DNA from: Rhizobium sp. Q54 | GTDB taxonomy: Bacteria; Pseudomonadota; Alphaproteobacteria; Rhizobiales; Aestuariivirgaceae | Reading direction: 5' to 3' | Assembly (NCBI GenBank): GCA_945889445.1 | Contig: CAMDBX010000009.1 | Span: forward strand, 1 to 64,000 | Length of the DNA stretch: 64,000 nt | Part shown: positions 1 to 7,365 of the stretch, piece after piece | How positions within the stretch are numbered: the stretch's first letter is position 1 | Layout: each line of letters starts with the position of its first letter | Translations under genes and position numbers: made by a program | Notes under the pieces: generated by a model | Told to the model about the DNA's origin: nothing | Database searches by the model: none | Seen by the model: the letters and a program-made list of their open reading frames with translations, nothing else

Positions 1-118
1 CGTCGATCAGCTTCTGCATGCCGCCCTTTTCGTCCTAGAGCGGCGAACCCGGCATGGCGCCGATATGCGCCATGGCGATGATCACCTTCTTCTTGGATCC
101 GAAAAAGTCGAATACCAT
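1..118 (-). pseudogene. BtpA/SgcQ-family gene, 5' end, interrupted by an in-frame stop
   Basis: A start codon at 118-116 follows a good ribosome binding site (AGGAG, 7 bases upstream). It opens a frame whose residues 15-27 read AMAHIGAMPGSPL, the N-terminal signature of the BtpA/SgcQ family (TIM-barrel proteins, often beside sugar transport genes). Codon 28 is TAG (37-35) where the family normally has tyrosine; after it the same frame continues with family-like DEKGGMQKLID to the window edge. The gene therefore looks intact except for a TAC-to-TAG change, either a recent nonsense mutation or a base-calling error. The rest lies outside the window. Function beyond the family name is not claimed. 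Confidence 0.65.
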
Positions 119-170
119 GTCTGTGCTCCTGGATAAGCGCCAGAAGCAACACGTTCCGGGCCGCGAGGAT

Positions 171-245
171 TGGAGCGGGCGATGGGAATCGAACCCACGA
201 CATGCAGCTTGGGAAGCTGCCGTTCTACCACTGAACTACGCCCGC
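171..245 (-). tRNA. tRNA-Gly (anticodon CCC)
   Basis: The minus strand folds as a complete cloverleaf: 7-bp acceptor stem GCGGGCG/CGCCCGC, D arm GTTC/GAAC, anticodon stem GCAGC/GCTGC with loop TTCCCAA (anticodon CCC), T arm GTGGG/CCCAT with TTCGATT loop, discriminator T and an encoded CCA end. Length is 75 nt including CCA. The flanking region beyond its 5' end carries decayed partial copies of this locus at 1045-1110 and 6343-6379, so it may have served as an insertion or duplication point. Confidence 0.97.
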
Positions 246-354
246 ATTGGATCGGAGATTAGTGGAGGTGTGGCAGGGCGGCAAGGGGGGCGGCTAAGCT
301 TGATGCAGAAAGGCCCCAGCCGGGAGAATGAACCTGATTGGCCTGGTTACAGGT

Positions 355-765
355 TCAGAACGGTACCGGATAAGCGAGTTGAGCAAGACGCAGAATAGCA
401 ATGGCGATTGAGGCTGTCATGATGACAGTTAACGTCAATATCATCCCTGAAACGCGAAACGTGAAGTTCTCTTTCTGCTGAGAAACCCCCCAAGCATGAA
501 TAACTCGCCCAGCAAGAAGAACCACAAAAAGCGCATGAAGCAGGAGGGAGTTACCCCCTGATTGTTCAAGGATCAGGAGTATTAACAGCGTGATTGGCAC
601 ATACTCGGAGAAGTTTGCGTGCACGCGCATAGCGCGCTCAACGGCCACGTTGCCTCCGGACCCCAAACCGACCTTCTCGCGCCTGCGCGTCCTTATCACG
701 TTCACCGAAAGGAATACAAAAAGCAGTGCAAAGACAGGAATGTATATGGCTATGATAGAATCCAT
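355..765 (-). CDS. MAPEG family integral membrane protein
   Basis: A 136-residue protein with four hydrophobic segments (roughly residues 3-20, 55-68, 72-88 and 105-125), the size and topology of bacterial MAPEG proteins (membrane-associated proteins in eicosanoid and glutathione metabolism). The family signature appears as an R-x-x-R-x-H-x-N-F-x-E-Y segment around residues 42-56, which in the family contributes to the glutathione site. The start at 765 is chosen because GGGAG lies just upstream; a longer reading from 813 would add 16 poorly hydrophobic residues. It stands alone next to tRNA-Gly. Substrate unknown. Confidence 0.82.
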   Translation of the reverse strand: MDSIIAIYIPVFALLFVFLSVNVIRTRRREKVGLGSGGNVAVERAMRVHANFSEYVPITLLILLILEQSGGNSLLLHALFVVLLAGRVIHAWGVSQQKENFTFRVSGMILTLTVIMTASIAIAILRLAQLAYPVPF

Positions 766-939
766 GATCTCCCGCTCGAATCGACACCTGCTTGAACGAA
801 AGAAAGATAGCACGGATCATGCCGGGCCCTGACCCTATCTTGAACCATCTTGACCGCAGCGAAGCACATGTTGAGTAGGACGTGCCCGATGTGAGCTCGA
901 TCGGCACCAACCGCCCACCTCGCTGGTGCAGAGGCCCCC

Positions 940-1036
940 ACCAGACAACCGCCACCTTTGCCCGCTGATTGTCCGCCACGATAGGATCCAGCGCGATGCG
1001 GTTCTCTTTGCGATAGATGATGGTCTTGGCGATCCG
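940..1036 (-). pseudogene. fragment of a small-protein gene related to the one at 3040-3207
   Basis: Read on the minus strand, this stretch encodes IAKTIIYRKENR...QRAKVAVVW. It aligns without gaps to VTKAVIYRNRDR...QSARVMVAV in the small gene at 3040-3207, about 11 identities in 31 residues with several synonymous codon differences. The copy has no start codon of its own: its upstream end runs straight into the decayed tRNA-Gly copy at 1045-1110. I read it as a 5'-truncated relic. The family is not one I recognise. The remainder of 766-1202 holds no gene I can support. Confidence 0.45.
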
Positions 1037-1044
1037 TAACACAC

Positions 1045-1110
1045 CAGCTTGGGAAGCCGCCGCTCTACCACCGGACGACGTCCGAGTTGAAGCAGAGATG
1101 AGTGGAGGTG
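1045..1110 (-). repeat. decayed partial copy of the tRNA-Gly locus
   Basis: These 66 bases align without gaps to 205-270 with 54 matches. They cover the anticodon arm, D arm and 5' acceptor strand of tRNA-Gly plus 25 bases beyond its 5' end (shared AGTGGAGGTG). The 3' half of the tRNA is missing, so it cannot encode a functional tRNA. Orientation is the same as the intact gene. Confidence 0.8.
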
Positions 1111-1202
1111 CAACGAGGCGGCCCGTGGCGCGGGCGACGCCGCACCGGCCACCCGCGGAAAGGTTAGGCAGCATCGCCGAGCCATGCCGGCGGAAAGCCT
1201 GC

Positions 1203-1424
1203 TCACAAAATTCTTTTGTCTGCCTTTCCGATAAGCTCTAGGGCCGTGGCGATCGCAACTGCATGAGCCTTCGTTTGCGCACCCAGTTTCCGCTCGCCCT
1301 TTGCCAGATACATGGCCACGGCTGACTCGCTTACACCAAGCACATTGGCCGTCTGTTTTGCCGTAAGCCCGCTAGCCGCCAGTCTCAGTACCTCAAGTTC
1401 GCGTTGGCTGAGTTCTTGCTTCAT
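1203..1424 (-). CDS. stand-alone LuxR/GerE-type helix-turn-helix protein
   Basis: A 73-residue protein that is almost only a LuxR C-terminal DNA-binding domain: LSQRELEVLRLAASGLTAKQ, then a recognition-helix region VSESAVAMYL and an RKLGAQTK tail. The usual N-terminal sensor or receiver domain is absent, so any regulation must come from partners or expression level. A GGGA lies 5 bases before the start. Its neighbour upstream on the same strand is the orphan at 1604-1909. The target is unknown; solo HTH proteins like this often act in quorum-sensing or stationary-phase circuits, but nothing here shows which. Confidence 0.8.
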   Translation of the reverse strand: MKQELSQRELEVLRLAASGLTAKQTANVLGVSESAVAMYLAKGERKLGAQTKAHAVAIATALELIGKADKRIL

Positions 1425-1444
1425 CGGTTCCCAGAGTCTGGAAG

Positions 1445-1464
1445 CCCCGTCCGTGAGGACGGGG
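1445..1464. other. perfect 8-bp hairpin upstream of the LuxR-type gene
   Basis: CCCCGTCC and GGACGGGG are separated by the tetraloop GTGA. It lies just upstream of the start at 1424, with no U-tract on either strand. It resembles the GC hairpins at ends of IS200/IS605-type elements, but no transposase gene is nearby, so it is listed only as a structure. Confidence 0.5.
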
Positions 1465-1603
1465 AGGAAAGACCCTGCTCCACTAAGTTCAACTTGACCC
1501 TCTCAAGCGGAGCGCCGCCAGCACTGGCAGCAAACGAGGATGGCGACCACAGACCGCCTGTCGAGCGCTGGCGGGCAATTTCAGTACTGTACTGTTATAG
1601 TGA

Positions 1604-1909
1604 CTACCGGCCGACACGGGCGATGACAACATCAACGCCCCTTTCACCGGAAACGACGCCTTCGATCGAGGGTTCTCGACCAAGCCCACGAGCTATGGCG
1701 GAAAGTCTACGGCAACTTGAATATGCGATACTCATGACTCTGTGACCCAGGCCAAGCCGTGTCTTTGCAAAGGAATGAAGTTTGACGAGAGCCGTATCCC
1801 ACCACTTGTAAACGCTAACCTTAAACCGGTGAGACCGATGCCTCTGGAGCCTTGCCCGGATCGTCGATGCAAGTGCGCTGATATCTGCCTCGAGGCAGGA
1901 TGATGACAT
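1604..1909 (-). CDS. hypothetical small basic protein
   Basis: A 101-residue frame with an excellent ribosome binding site (GGAGG, 9 bases before ATG 1909; a GTG at 1912 is also possible). It opens off an AT-rich upstream region. The product is rich in Arg and Lys (KWWDTALVKLHSFAK near the middle) with no membrane segment or signal peptide. I recognise no family. The strong start signals and the promoter-like region argue it is real; the low-complexity accessory setting argues for caution. It may be co-transcribed with the LuxR-type gene 180 bp downstream. Confidence 0.5.
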   Translation of the reverse strand: MSSSCLEADISALASTIRARLQRHRSHRFKVSVYKWWDTALVKLHSFAKTRLGLGHRVMSIAYSSCRRLSAIARGLGREPSIEGVVSGERGVDVVIARVGR

Positions 1910-1919
1910 CACCTTAATC

Positions 1920-2060
1920 CTCCACCGACTTGACTACGAATAAGTCTATATTAGTTTGCGCGAAATACGAATTCGTAGATACGCTTATTCATCCGTATTT
2001 GTTTCGAGAGGCTCATATATAAGATCTGCTAAATATGTTAGATCTAATATAGTATTTGGC
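1920..2060 (-). promoter_or_regulatory. AT-rich region with inverted repeats, probable promoter of the 1604-1909 gene
   Basis: This stretch is much more AT-rich than anything else in the window and carries dyads: CTACGAA near 1935 against TTCGTAG near 1973, AGATCTGCTAAATATGTTAGATCT around 2022-2045, and ATAAGTC/GCTTATTC arms. Such symmetry suggests binding of a dimeric regulator. No specific box is assigned. Confidence 0.4.
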
Positions 2061-2522
2061 ATCGCCCTTAGAGCGCGGGGCGTTTCGATACCGCACTCAC
2101 ATCGATTTCAGCGACTTCCACACACCCCCGTCTTTGAAAGAGTCCGGCGTAGAACACACCCGGATGCCTTCCCTTCCGTTTGGTGCTTTGTCCTCTGAGC
2201 GAGTGTAGCGCCGACGAGCGGCATGTTTCTGTGAGCGCAGTCCATACATGGCCGCTTTCAAGAGCTAAGCGCCCGGGGAATTCCCTTGGGAAATCATAGT
2301 GGCCCCTACAGCGACTTCCATAACAAGAAACGATCGCTTCATTCCGTTTGTGGGCAGAGGAATGGCTCGGTTCAGGGGGGCACGGGTGTGTGTTACCGTG
2401 CGCGGCACCCAGCATCGGGAACGCGGCAATTTCATTCCTGATCACAGCTTCCTCAGTGAAGTCGCTGAGCTCGAGATGAGCCACCTCTCCAATCCGAAGC
2501 GCTAGACGCGTTGAAGCGAATT
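2061..2522. other. stretch without a supported gene, holding a decayed repeat
   Basis: Open frames here have no ribosome binding site or recognisable family. Bases 2331-2395 resemble 6200-6262 (shared AATGGCTCGG, a G-rich run, then TGTGTGTT), roughly three quarters identical. The minus-strand pseudo-translation (SAHKRNEA and similar) recalls common non-coding interspersed repeats in rhizobia-like genomes. I see no functional element. Confidence 0.4.
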
Positions 2523-2563
2523 GGTCTCAGGGCGAACGGCTTGGTGTCAAACGCCCTGAGACC
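2523..2563 (-). terminator. 12-bp hairpin downstream of peptide A gene
   Basis: GGTCTCAGGGCG (2523-2534) pairs perfectly with CGCCCTGAGACC (2552-2563) across a 17-base loop. It starts 12 bases beyond the stop codon of the peptide A gene. No T-run follows, so it could be a weak terminator or an mRNA-stabilising end. Confidence 0.55.
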
Positions 2564-2574
2564 CAGAAAAGCGT

Positions 2575-2940
2575 TTACTCTCCGCAGTTTGTGCCAACAG
2601 GGCAACCAGATGAATTGTCGTCTGGGTTGACATTGCCAGCATCGCTGCTGTCAGAGCCGTTACCATTCGAGTTGTCATCGTTGCCAGAGCCGTCGTTTCC
2701 GCTGTCGTCGCTACCCGAGCCATCACTTCCGTTGTCGTCGTTGCCCGAGCTGTCGTTTCCGCCGTCATGGTTCGAACCGCCATCTTGGGAGTCATGGCCA
2801 CCGCCATCGTTGCCGCCCGAGTCATTGTCTGAGCCACCGTCGCTGTCGGCATGAGCAGCCACGGGCAGGAACCCAGCACCTGCGGCATAGAGTGAAGCAG
2901 TGCTGAGGGCGAGGGTAAGGGCGAAGGTCTTGAAGTTCAT
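2575..2940 (-). CDS. exported Asp/Gly/Ser/Asn-rich low-complexity peptide A with C-terminal CxxGTNC
   Basis: A 121-residue protein. ATG 2940 is chosen because AGGAG lies 7 bases upstream. Residues 1-36 form a Sec-type signal peptide (MNFK start, hydrophobic core, AHA before DSDGG). Residues 37-105 are a repeat body of Asp, Gly, Ser and Asn, and the C-terminus reads CPVGTNC then GE (Cys 113 and 119). The same ending occurs in the peptides at 12818-13189 and 14725-15048. Upstream, CTGAC and CTGAA half-sites sit 11 bp apart as in those genes. It stands far from the putative modification genes. Family unnamed as far as I know; role inferred only as precursor or structural exported peptide. Confidence 0.75.
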   Translation of the reverse strand: MNFKTFALTLALSTASLYAAGAGFLPVAAHADSDGGSDNDSGGNDGGGHDSQDGGSNHDGGNDSSGNDDNGSDGSGSDDSGNDGSGNDDNSNGNGSDSSDAGNVNPDDNSSGCPVGTNCGE

Positions 2941-2997
2941 GAGAGGCTCCTGATGTTTCAATCGTTGATATCGATGGCGCGTTCTTGCCCGGTCATC

Positions 2998-3013
2998 CTG
3001 ACAACAACCTGAA
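2998..3013 (-). promoter_or_regulatory. 11-bp direct repeat (CTGAC/CTGAA) upstream of peptide A
   Basis: On the plus strand CTGAC starts at 2998 and CTGAA at 3009, exactly 11 bp apart (GTCAG-type half-sites on the coding strand), 58 bp upstream of the start. The same half-site and spacing precede peptides B and C. Direct repeats at 11 bp are typical of OmpR/PhoB-family response regulators. Confidence 0.5.
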
Positions 3014-3039
3014 GGACAGGATAAAATTCAAAGAGAAAA

Positions 3040-3207
3040 TCAATGTTCGACTGCCACCATCACCCTGGCGCTCTGATGTTCCTTGGCGGTCGGCTTCCAG
3101 GCCTTCCTGTCACGGTTGCGGTAGATGACAGCTTTGGTGACTGGGAAGGCCTGCAACTCCGACAATAAATCTGGCTCTGAGTGCGTGGTCTGTGCCTCAG
3201 TCAGCAC
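3040..3207 (-). CDS. small hypothetical protein (55 aa) with a decayed paralogue
   Basis: GTG at 3207 with a run of G five bases upstream opens a 55-residue frame ending at TGA 3042-3040. The second half, FPVTKAVIYRNRDR...QSARVMVAVEH, has a gapless homologue on the same strand at 940-1036, with synonymous differences between the two; this supports coding. The protein is hydrophilic and basic with no signal peptide. It lies just upstream of the peptide A regulatory repeats on the same strand. Function unknown; the start codon is uncertain. Confidence 0.45.
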   Translation of the reverse strand: MLTEAQTTHSEPDLLSELQAFPVTKAVIYRNRDRKAWKPTAKEHQSARVMVAVEH

Positions 3208-3306
3208 CGGGCAACCCCCATCTGAGAGTTCAATAAGTACTTATCGCTAGTCGAGAATCTCAGTGATTGCTTGACCAATGATAGATACCCGGCGAACATT
3301 GATCAT

Positions 3307-3648
3307 ATGAATACACTCAAGCGCCAGATTGATGGGATCACGGTTGTCGACTTATCGGGCCGTGTTGATAGCTCGGTGTCCGGGCAGGTCATGGATGACC
3401 TTAACGAGGTTGTGGGCGCAGGGACTGCCAAGCTGGTCGTCAATCTGCAGAACGTCACATATATCAGCAGCGCCGGTTTGCGGAGCATCCTTGTTGCGGC
3501 GAAATTGGCCAAATCTTCAAAAGGTGAAATGCGTCTTTGTCAGGCGAGCGATCTCGTCAGGAAAATCCTGGAGGAGTCTGGCTTCACCAATCTCATCAGA
3601 ATTGATGATCACGAAGGCCAGTCCATCGCCGCACTCCGAACTCTTTGA
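3307..3648 (+). CDS. STAS-domain protein (anti-sigma factor antagonist type)
   Basis: A 113-residue single STAS domain: GITVVDLSGRVDSS at the first strand, LVVNLQNVTYISSAGLRSIL around residues 48-67 with the serine (ISSAGL) that partner kinases phosphorylate in SpoIIAA-type antagonists, then MRLCQASDLVRKIL. Length fits the family. ATG 3307 matches family N-termini although no clear ribosome binding site is present; an upstream start at 3271 would add 12 residues. No anti-sigma kinase or sigma factor is adjacent, so its partners are elsewhere. Confidence 0.8.
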   Translation: MNTLKRQIDGITVVDLSGRVDSSVSGQVMDDLNEVVGAGTAKLVVNLQNVTYISSAGLRSILVAAKLAKSSKGEMRLCQASDLVRKILEESGFTNLIRIDDHEGQSIAALRTL

Positions 3649-3815
3649 CTCCGAGCCGCCCGACTACCGCCCGCGCGAATCTGCTCTGGCGAGATTGCTC
3701 CAACTCCCCAGCGGCGTGGCCCTCGTCAACCAAGTGAAGTGAGGAGTGGCATTGTCTCAGTCAAGAATATCCTTTGTTTCCCGCGCAGAACGGCTGCGCC
3801 TTTGGAGATGATCAC

Positions 3816-4421
3816 ATGCGCATCGCTGTTTCGGGATCTCACTCGCTCGGCAAGTCAACAGTCGTCAACGACTGGATTTCGCTTCATCCGGAGTTCGTGC
3901 GCGAAGAAGAGCCCTATCGAGCCTTGAGCTTGCATGGCCCGTACGAAATCCTGTTCCGTGATGAATCCACGCGGCTGCACAATGGCATCCAACTCTTCTA
4001 CAGCATCAGCCGCATTCATCGCTATGCCAGCCGGAAGGACCGCGTGATCTTCGATCGCGCACCGGTCGACTACATCGCGTATTCCCAGTACACCGCGGAT
4101 CAAGGCACGTCAGACATCGACCAGTCATTCGTTGAGACAATGGTTCCGGCGGTCCGGGAAGCGCTTGATCGCATCGACCTGCTTGCATTTGTTCCGCGAT
4201 CAGACGAATGGCCGATTGCCCTCGAGAACGACGGAATACGCCCCGTAGACCAGGCCTATCGGGATGACGTTGACGAGATCTTCAGGCAAATATACCGGCA
4301 CGGCCGCTATGGTCTATTCCCATTGCCTGGCGGCCCAAAAGTGATTGAACTGTGTGGCCCGCCAGACCAGAGGATCATGCAGATTGAAGACGCCATCAGC
4401 GATCTCCGCTTGAACGCGTGA
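3816..4421 (+). CDS. AAA-type P-loop ATPase/kinase-like protein
   Basis: A 201-residue protein beginning MRIAVSGSHSLGKST, a clear Walker A loop at residues 7-14. A DRAPVDYIAY segment near residue 75 resembles the thymidylate-kinase-like or AAA_28 (NadR-like) lid and acceptor region. GGAG lies 8 bases before ATG 3816. The rest matches small nucleotide-binding ATPases that act as nucleoside or cofactor kinases, but I cannot name a substrate. It follows the STAS gene by 167 bp on the same strand; no functional link is evident. Confidence 0.7.
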   Translation: MRIAVSGSHSLGKSTVVNDWISLHPEFVREEEPYRALSLHGPYEILFRDESTRLHNGIQLFYSISRIHRYASRKDRVIFDRAPVDYIAYSQYTADQGTSDIDQSFVETMVPAVREALDRIDLLAFVPRSDEWPIALENDGIRPVDQAYRDDVDEIFRQIYRHGRYGLFPLPGGPKVIELCGPPDQRIMQIEDAISDLRLNA

Positions 4422-4585
4422 CCTGAGCTCCCTCATCAAGCGCTCGCGCCTGCACCTCAGCGATCATGACCCATGCCCCTGACGCTGAAGACGGCCGCAA
4501 CAGCAATGCGGGGGTCAACTGTCTGTGGTCATTCGTAGACGTTGCTGGAGAAGGCTCCCACGAAGCGATCGGCGGCACGAGCGGT

Positions 4586-4825
4586 TCATGGTAGCATGGT
4601 TGACGTGCCGATTGTCTTCCAGCTCCAATTCATCACCAAGTCGTCTTTGCCATGGCGGATCGTGAGCTTGCCGCCCAGACATTCGAAGATGACCAGGTCG
4701 CCCGAGGCGTCGGAGGCGGACAGCTGGACTGTGCACGGCTCATCCTTGGGAGCCTTGTTGGCCACGACGCGGAAACCCTCACTGCGCAGACCTTTGACGG
4801 GGTGGCATAGCTGTCGAACGCGCAT
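4586..4825 (-). CDS. hypothetical protein, doubtful
   Basis: A 79-residue frame with protein-like composition in its second half (DLVIFECLGGKLTIRHGKDD, alternating hydrophobic residues as in a beta-sheet protein). The frame is open upstream to 4963, and no ribosome binding site marks the ATG at 4825. No family recognised. Listed because the stretch 4422-4957 otherwise holds no gene; it may be a remnant. Confidence 0.28.
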   Translation of the reverse strand: MRVRQLCHPVKGLRSEGFRVVANKAPKDEPCTVQLSASDASGDLVIFECLGGKLTIRHGKDDLVMNWSWKTIGTSTMLP

Positions 4826-4957
4826 TGTACACGGGCCGCGTTCGGGATTGTGGGGCGCTTGCCGTCCGCTCCATGGCCCGTAAGGGGCATGCTCGTACAG
4901 GAGATGCCTCCGCCCGCCAATGAGCGGCGCTCCAGCCGAATCAAGGCAATCCGTATT

Positions 4958-5149
4958 GAGCAATAGCGAACAGCCTGCCTTGATTTCTGGACATAGTGTT
5001 ACGCCTCATCCAGGACAGATGCGGTGGCATTCCCTGAGAGGGTCGACCCCGACGATGAGATTGGCGATGTCGATCCCGTGACCATCAGCGCGATCATTTC
5101 CCGATACGGTAGCGAAGTCGGTCCGATGGAGATCAACGGTTTGTGCTGA
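4958..5149 (+). pseudogene. dead copy of the gene at 8983-9276
   Basis: In this frame the translation matches the later gene: RT, then SSRTDAV, FPE, IGDVDP, ISRYGS against RT, SSRTDAV, LPE, IGDVDP, VARYCS. Two in-frame TAG codons (4964 and 4994) interrupt it, one at a lysine position of the other copy, and it ends early at TGA 5147 without the C-terminal helix. It is the left part of a duplicated segment of about 650 bp. Confidence 0.65.
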
Positions 5150-5327
5150 AAGCAGTGACCAGGCAGTCACCTGGTGAACCCGACTGAATTCTGAACATGC
5201 GGCATAGCGCCCGGGATTTGTCGGGGTAAGTAATAAAGTTGTAAATTGACATGCGAGTCATCATGTAGGTGTCAGGGCATTCATGCTTGGCTCGGCAATT
5301 GGCTTCGGCAACGATGCATGCGTGCAC

Positions 5328-5504
5328 ATGGATGCAATCCTGCGTATCGCGGCGAGCGTCCATGCGGACGCCGATGCCAATTTGACCACCGATAGGCACG
5401 GGCCTGTCGACGTTCTTCATCTCGAGTTTCCGCTCATCACTCGGGAAACACGCGTCGCGCTTGTTGAAGGGTCGACCCGGACTATCGGCGGAATGATATC
5501 CTAA
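5328..5504 (+). CDS. small hypothetical protein of a duplicated pair (copy 1)
   Basis: A 58-residue frame starting MDAILRIAASVHADAD and continuing LHLEFPLITRETRVALVEGS. It aligns gaplessly with the frame at 9433-9609 over 48 residues, and most differences fall in third codon positions (GCA/GCT, CAC/CAT, CCG/CCC, GAA/GAG), the signature of selection on this plus-strand frame. No ribosome binding site is obvious, so the start is by homology. No family recognised; no membrane or signal segment. Confidence 0.5.
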   Translation: MDAILRIAASVHADADANLTTDRHGPVDVLHLEFPLITRETRVALVEGSTRTIGGMIS

Positions 5505-5682
5505 GAGCGGTTGGTATCTTCCGGAGTTGGCGCCAGCTGCGCACGGCGCCATGAAGTCCATGCCGAATGAACCTCCGTGTCGTGGCCCGTCAATAGGGCT
5601 GTTCTGAGAAGAGAGTGCAGAAGGTTTGAGACCCTAATTGCAGGGTATCAGAGTTCAATGATCTCATGTGAGGAGTAAGTTT

Positions 5683-6030
5683 ATGAGAGTCAGAAATGAC
5701 TTTGTTCAAAGTCCTGCCCTCCTCTTCGGTGAGATAATCGATGAAGCCGGCAAGCGCGTTCATGTCGGTGTAATCATGGCGGCAGGGCGTGACTGGGTTG
5801 AGATCAGCGTTCCCGAACTCCTCAATCTTGGATCAGCCAGGAATATTCGGTTCTTGCCGGCATTGCTCACACATGCTGTCACGATTGGCTGGCGCACGCT
5901 CGACAGGGTTGGCTTGGCATATGTGAATGGTGGACCGGCAGACGACAGGTTCGCAGGCCTTCCTGGGTTGAAGAATTCACGTTCTGCCGATGAAATGCGG
6001 ACCTATACCCCAACTTGGCGACGTGTCTGA
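5683..6030 (+). CDS. PilZ-like small protein
   Basis: A 115-residue protein with a strong ribosome binding site (GAGGAG, 7 bases before ATG 5683). The core GVIMAAGRDWVEISVPE and the closing strand TIGWRTLDRVGLAYV follow the pattern of a PilZ beta-barrel, whose last strands typically end in a W-R-x(4)-G-x-x-F/Y motif. The canonical RxxxR and D/NxSxxG c-di-GMP contacts are not clear, so cyclic-di-GMP binding is not claimed. Isolated gene between two decayed stretches. Confidence 0.55.
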   Translation: MRVRNDFVQSPALLFGEIIDEAGKRVHVGVIMAAGRDWVEISVPELLNLGSARNIRFLPALLTHAVTIGWRTLDRVGLAYVNGGPADDRFAGLPGLKNSRSADEMRTYTPTWRRV

Positions 6031-6564
6031 CGAGCTACTCGGAAGAACAATCAGGTAGGTGCGTCATCCGGCCGTCTGATGGGGTGATGGGCTCGTTCGT
6101 CATTCTGGGCCTTAGTCGTGAGGTTCCAGTCCGATGCCGAGTCCATCCCTTCGCCTGCCTGAGGACTTTACACTGAAAGCCCCGAATTGAGTCCACGACG
6201 CCATTTCGTCGCTGCGCAGAGTAATGGCTCGGATTGAGGGGCAGGTCTGTGTGTTGCAGCGTTGAATGACCAGCGTGAGGTGGCATGCCGCTTGTACGGC
6301 AGCGACATGACCTAGCCATGCCAATCGGACGCACGACACGACGCTTGGGAAGCTGCCGTTCGACCACTGGACGACGCGCACGGCGGGGATGACACGAGGC
6401 GGAGCGGGGGGGCAAGCAGTGGCTGCCAAATACTCATTGGGCCTTTGCGCCGGATCGACAACCTGCGAAGGACCGCAGTTCTCGGCCGTGCCGACGGCTC
6501 CGTGGGACCATGCGAGGATCGGACGGGCCAGCAGCCCCCACCGAAGTGGGGTGCCGCGATGGTG
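6031..6564. other. stretch without a supported gene; decayed repeat and tRNA relic
   Basis: Bases 6200-6262 are the second copy of the repeat seen at 2331-2395, and 6343-6379 copy part of tRNA-Gly (separate entry). No frame here has a ribosome binding site or recognisable product. The end overlaps the 3' side of the next minus-strand gene, whose terminator is not obvious. Confidence 0.4.
6343..6379 (-). repeat. second decayed partial copy of tRNA-Gly
   Basis: About 33 of 37 bases match the anticodon arm to 5' end of the tRNA-Gly gene (GCTTGGGAAGCTGCCGTTC is identical). As with the copy at 1045-1110, only the 5' half is present and the orientation is conserved. Confidence 0.75.
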
Positions 6565-7365
6565 CTACTTCTTTTCGGGGAACAGGAACGTCAGGGTGGC
6601 CCGGGCACCCCAGCCCGTCGGTCCGGCGCCCTCGGGCGTATGCGCCCAGTAGCGGGCGGCTACGGCCAGGCTCACCGGCTGCTTGTCAAAATGTACAAGC
6701 TTCGACACCTGGGCGTTGAAGGGCACCGACCATTCGCCGGTATCCCAGTAATAGGTCGACTCGGAATTGAGGTTGAAGGTCCAGGCGTTCTTGGTGGTGT
6801 AGGCAATGAAGGGCTGGAAATAGGCCTGGTTGATGTCTGACTCCTTAGGGTCGCCCGCGAAGGACCAGATCTGGTTGGCGAGGATGCCGACGGTCCAAGG
6901 CCCCTTCATCGTCAGGACGACGGCGGTGGGGCCAGCGCCCCACTTCTCCGGCCCCAGCAGCGGGTCCGAAGCGGTATTGAGATAGGCGATCGGCCCGACG
7001 CCCCAGATGATGCCGTGGGTGGGCTTCGAGGGCGAGAAGAACAGGCTCTGCTGGGTGTTGCCCAAGCCCCACTGATTGCCGGATTTCCCGGCAATGTCAT
7101 TCTGCGAGGTGATCGGCAGGATGGTTCGCGAGATCAGGTTCCAGTCTTCGTTCAGCTTGAAGGGAATGACGGGCTGGACATTGACATAGGTCTGGTCACC
7201 ATCATCCGGACCGATGCCGTGGTTCCAGTTGGCCTGGAAGGGAACGCTGATCAGCGAAGCAACCGGGTTGGTCAGCTCCTGGGCGAGGTCCTTTGAGTCA
7301 TCAGCAAATGCCAGTCCGGACAGAGACATCATCGCGGCTGCAGAGAGCAATATCGTCTTGATCAT
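6565..7365 (-). CDS. outer-membrane beta-barrel protein, transporter-like
   Basis: A 266-residue protein with a Sec signal peptide (MIKTILLSAAAMMSLSGLAFA, residues 1-21). The mature part is rich in alternating aromatic and polar strands (WNHGIGPDDGDQTYVNVQPV, WGLGNTQQSLFFSP) and ends in a phenylalanine-rich strand FLFPEKK. This resembles the family of uncharacterised 'transporter' barrels related to the MetA-pathway phenol-degradation proteins (neuromedin-U-like). GGTGAT precedes the start. It lies 138 bp downstream of the choloylglycine-hydrolase-type gene on the same strand and may share its transcript, hinting at uptake or release of an amide substrate or product. Confidence 0.7.
   Translation of the reverse strand: MIKTILLSAAAMMSLSGLAFADDSKDLAQELTNPVASLISVPFQANWNHGIGPDDGDQTYVNVQPVIPFKLNEDWNLISRTILPITSQNDIAGKSGNQWGLGNTQQSLFFSPSKPTHGIIWGVGPIAYLNTASDPLLGPEKWGAGPTAVVLTMKGPWTVGILANQIWSFAGDPKESDINQAYFQPFIAYTTKNAWTFNLNSESTYYWDTGEWSVPFNAQVSKLVHFDKQPVSLAVAARYWAHTPEGAGPTGWGARATLTFLFPEKK

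Noticed and set aside
1445-1464. IS200/IS605-type element end
   Set aside because: Only the hairpin is seen; no transposase or TnpB-like gene in the surrounding sequence.
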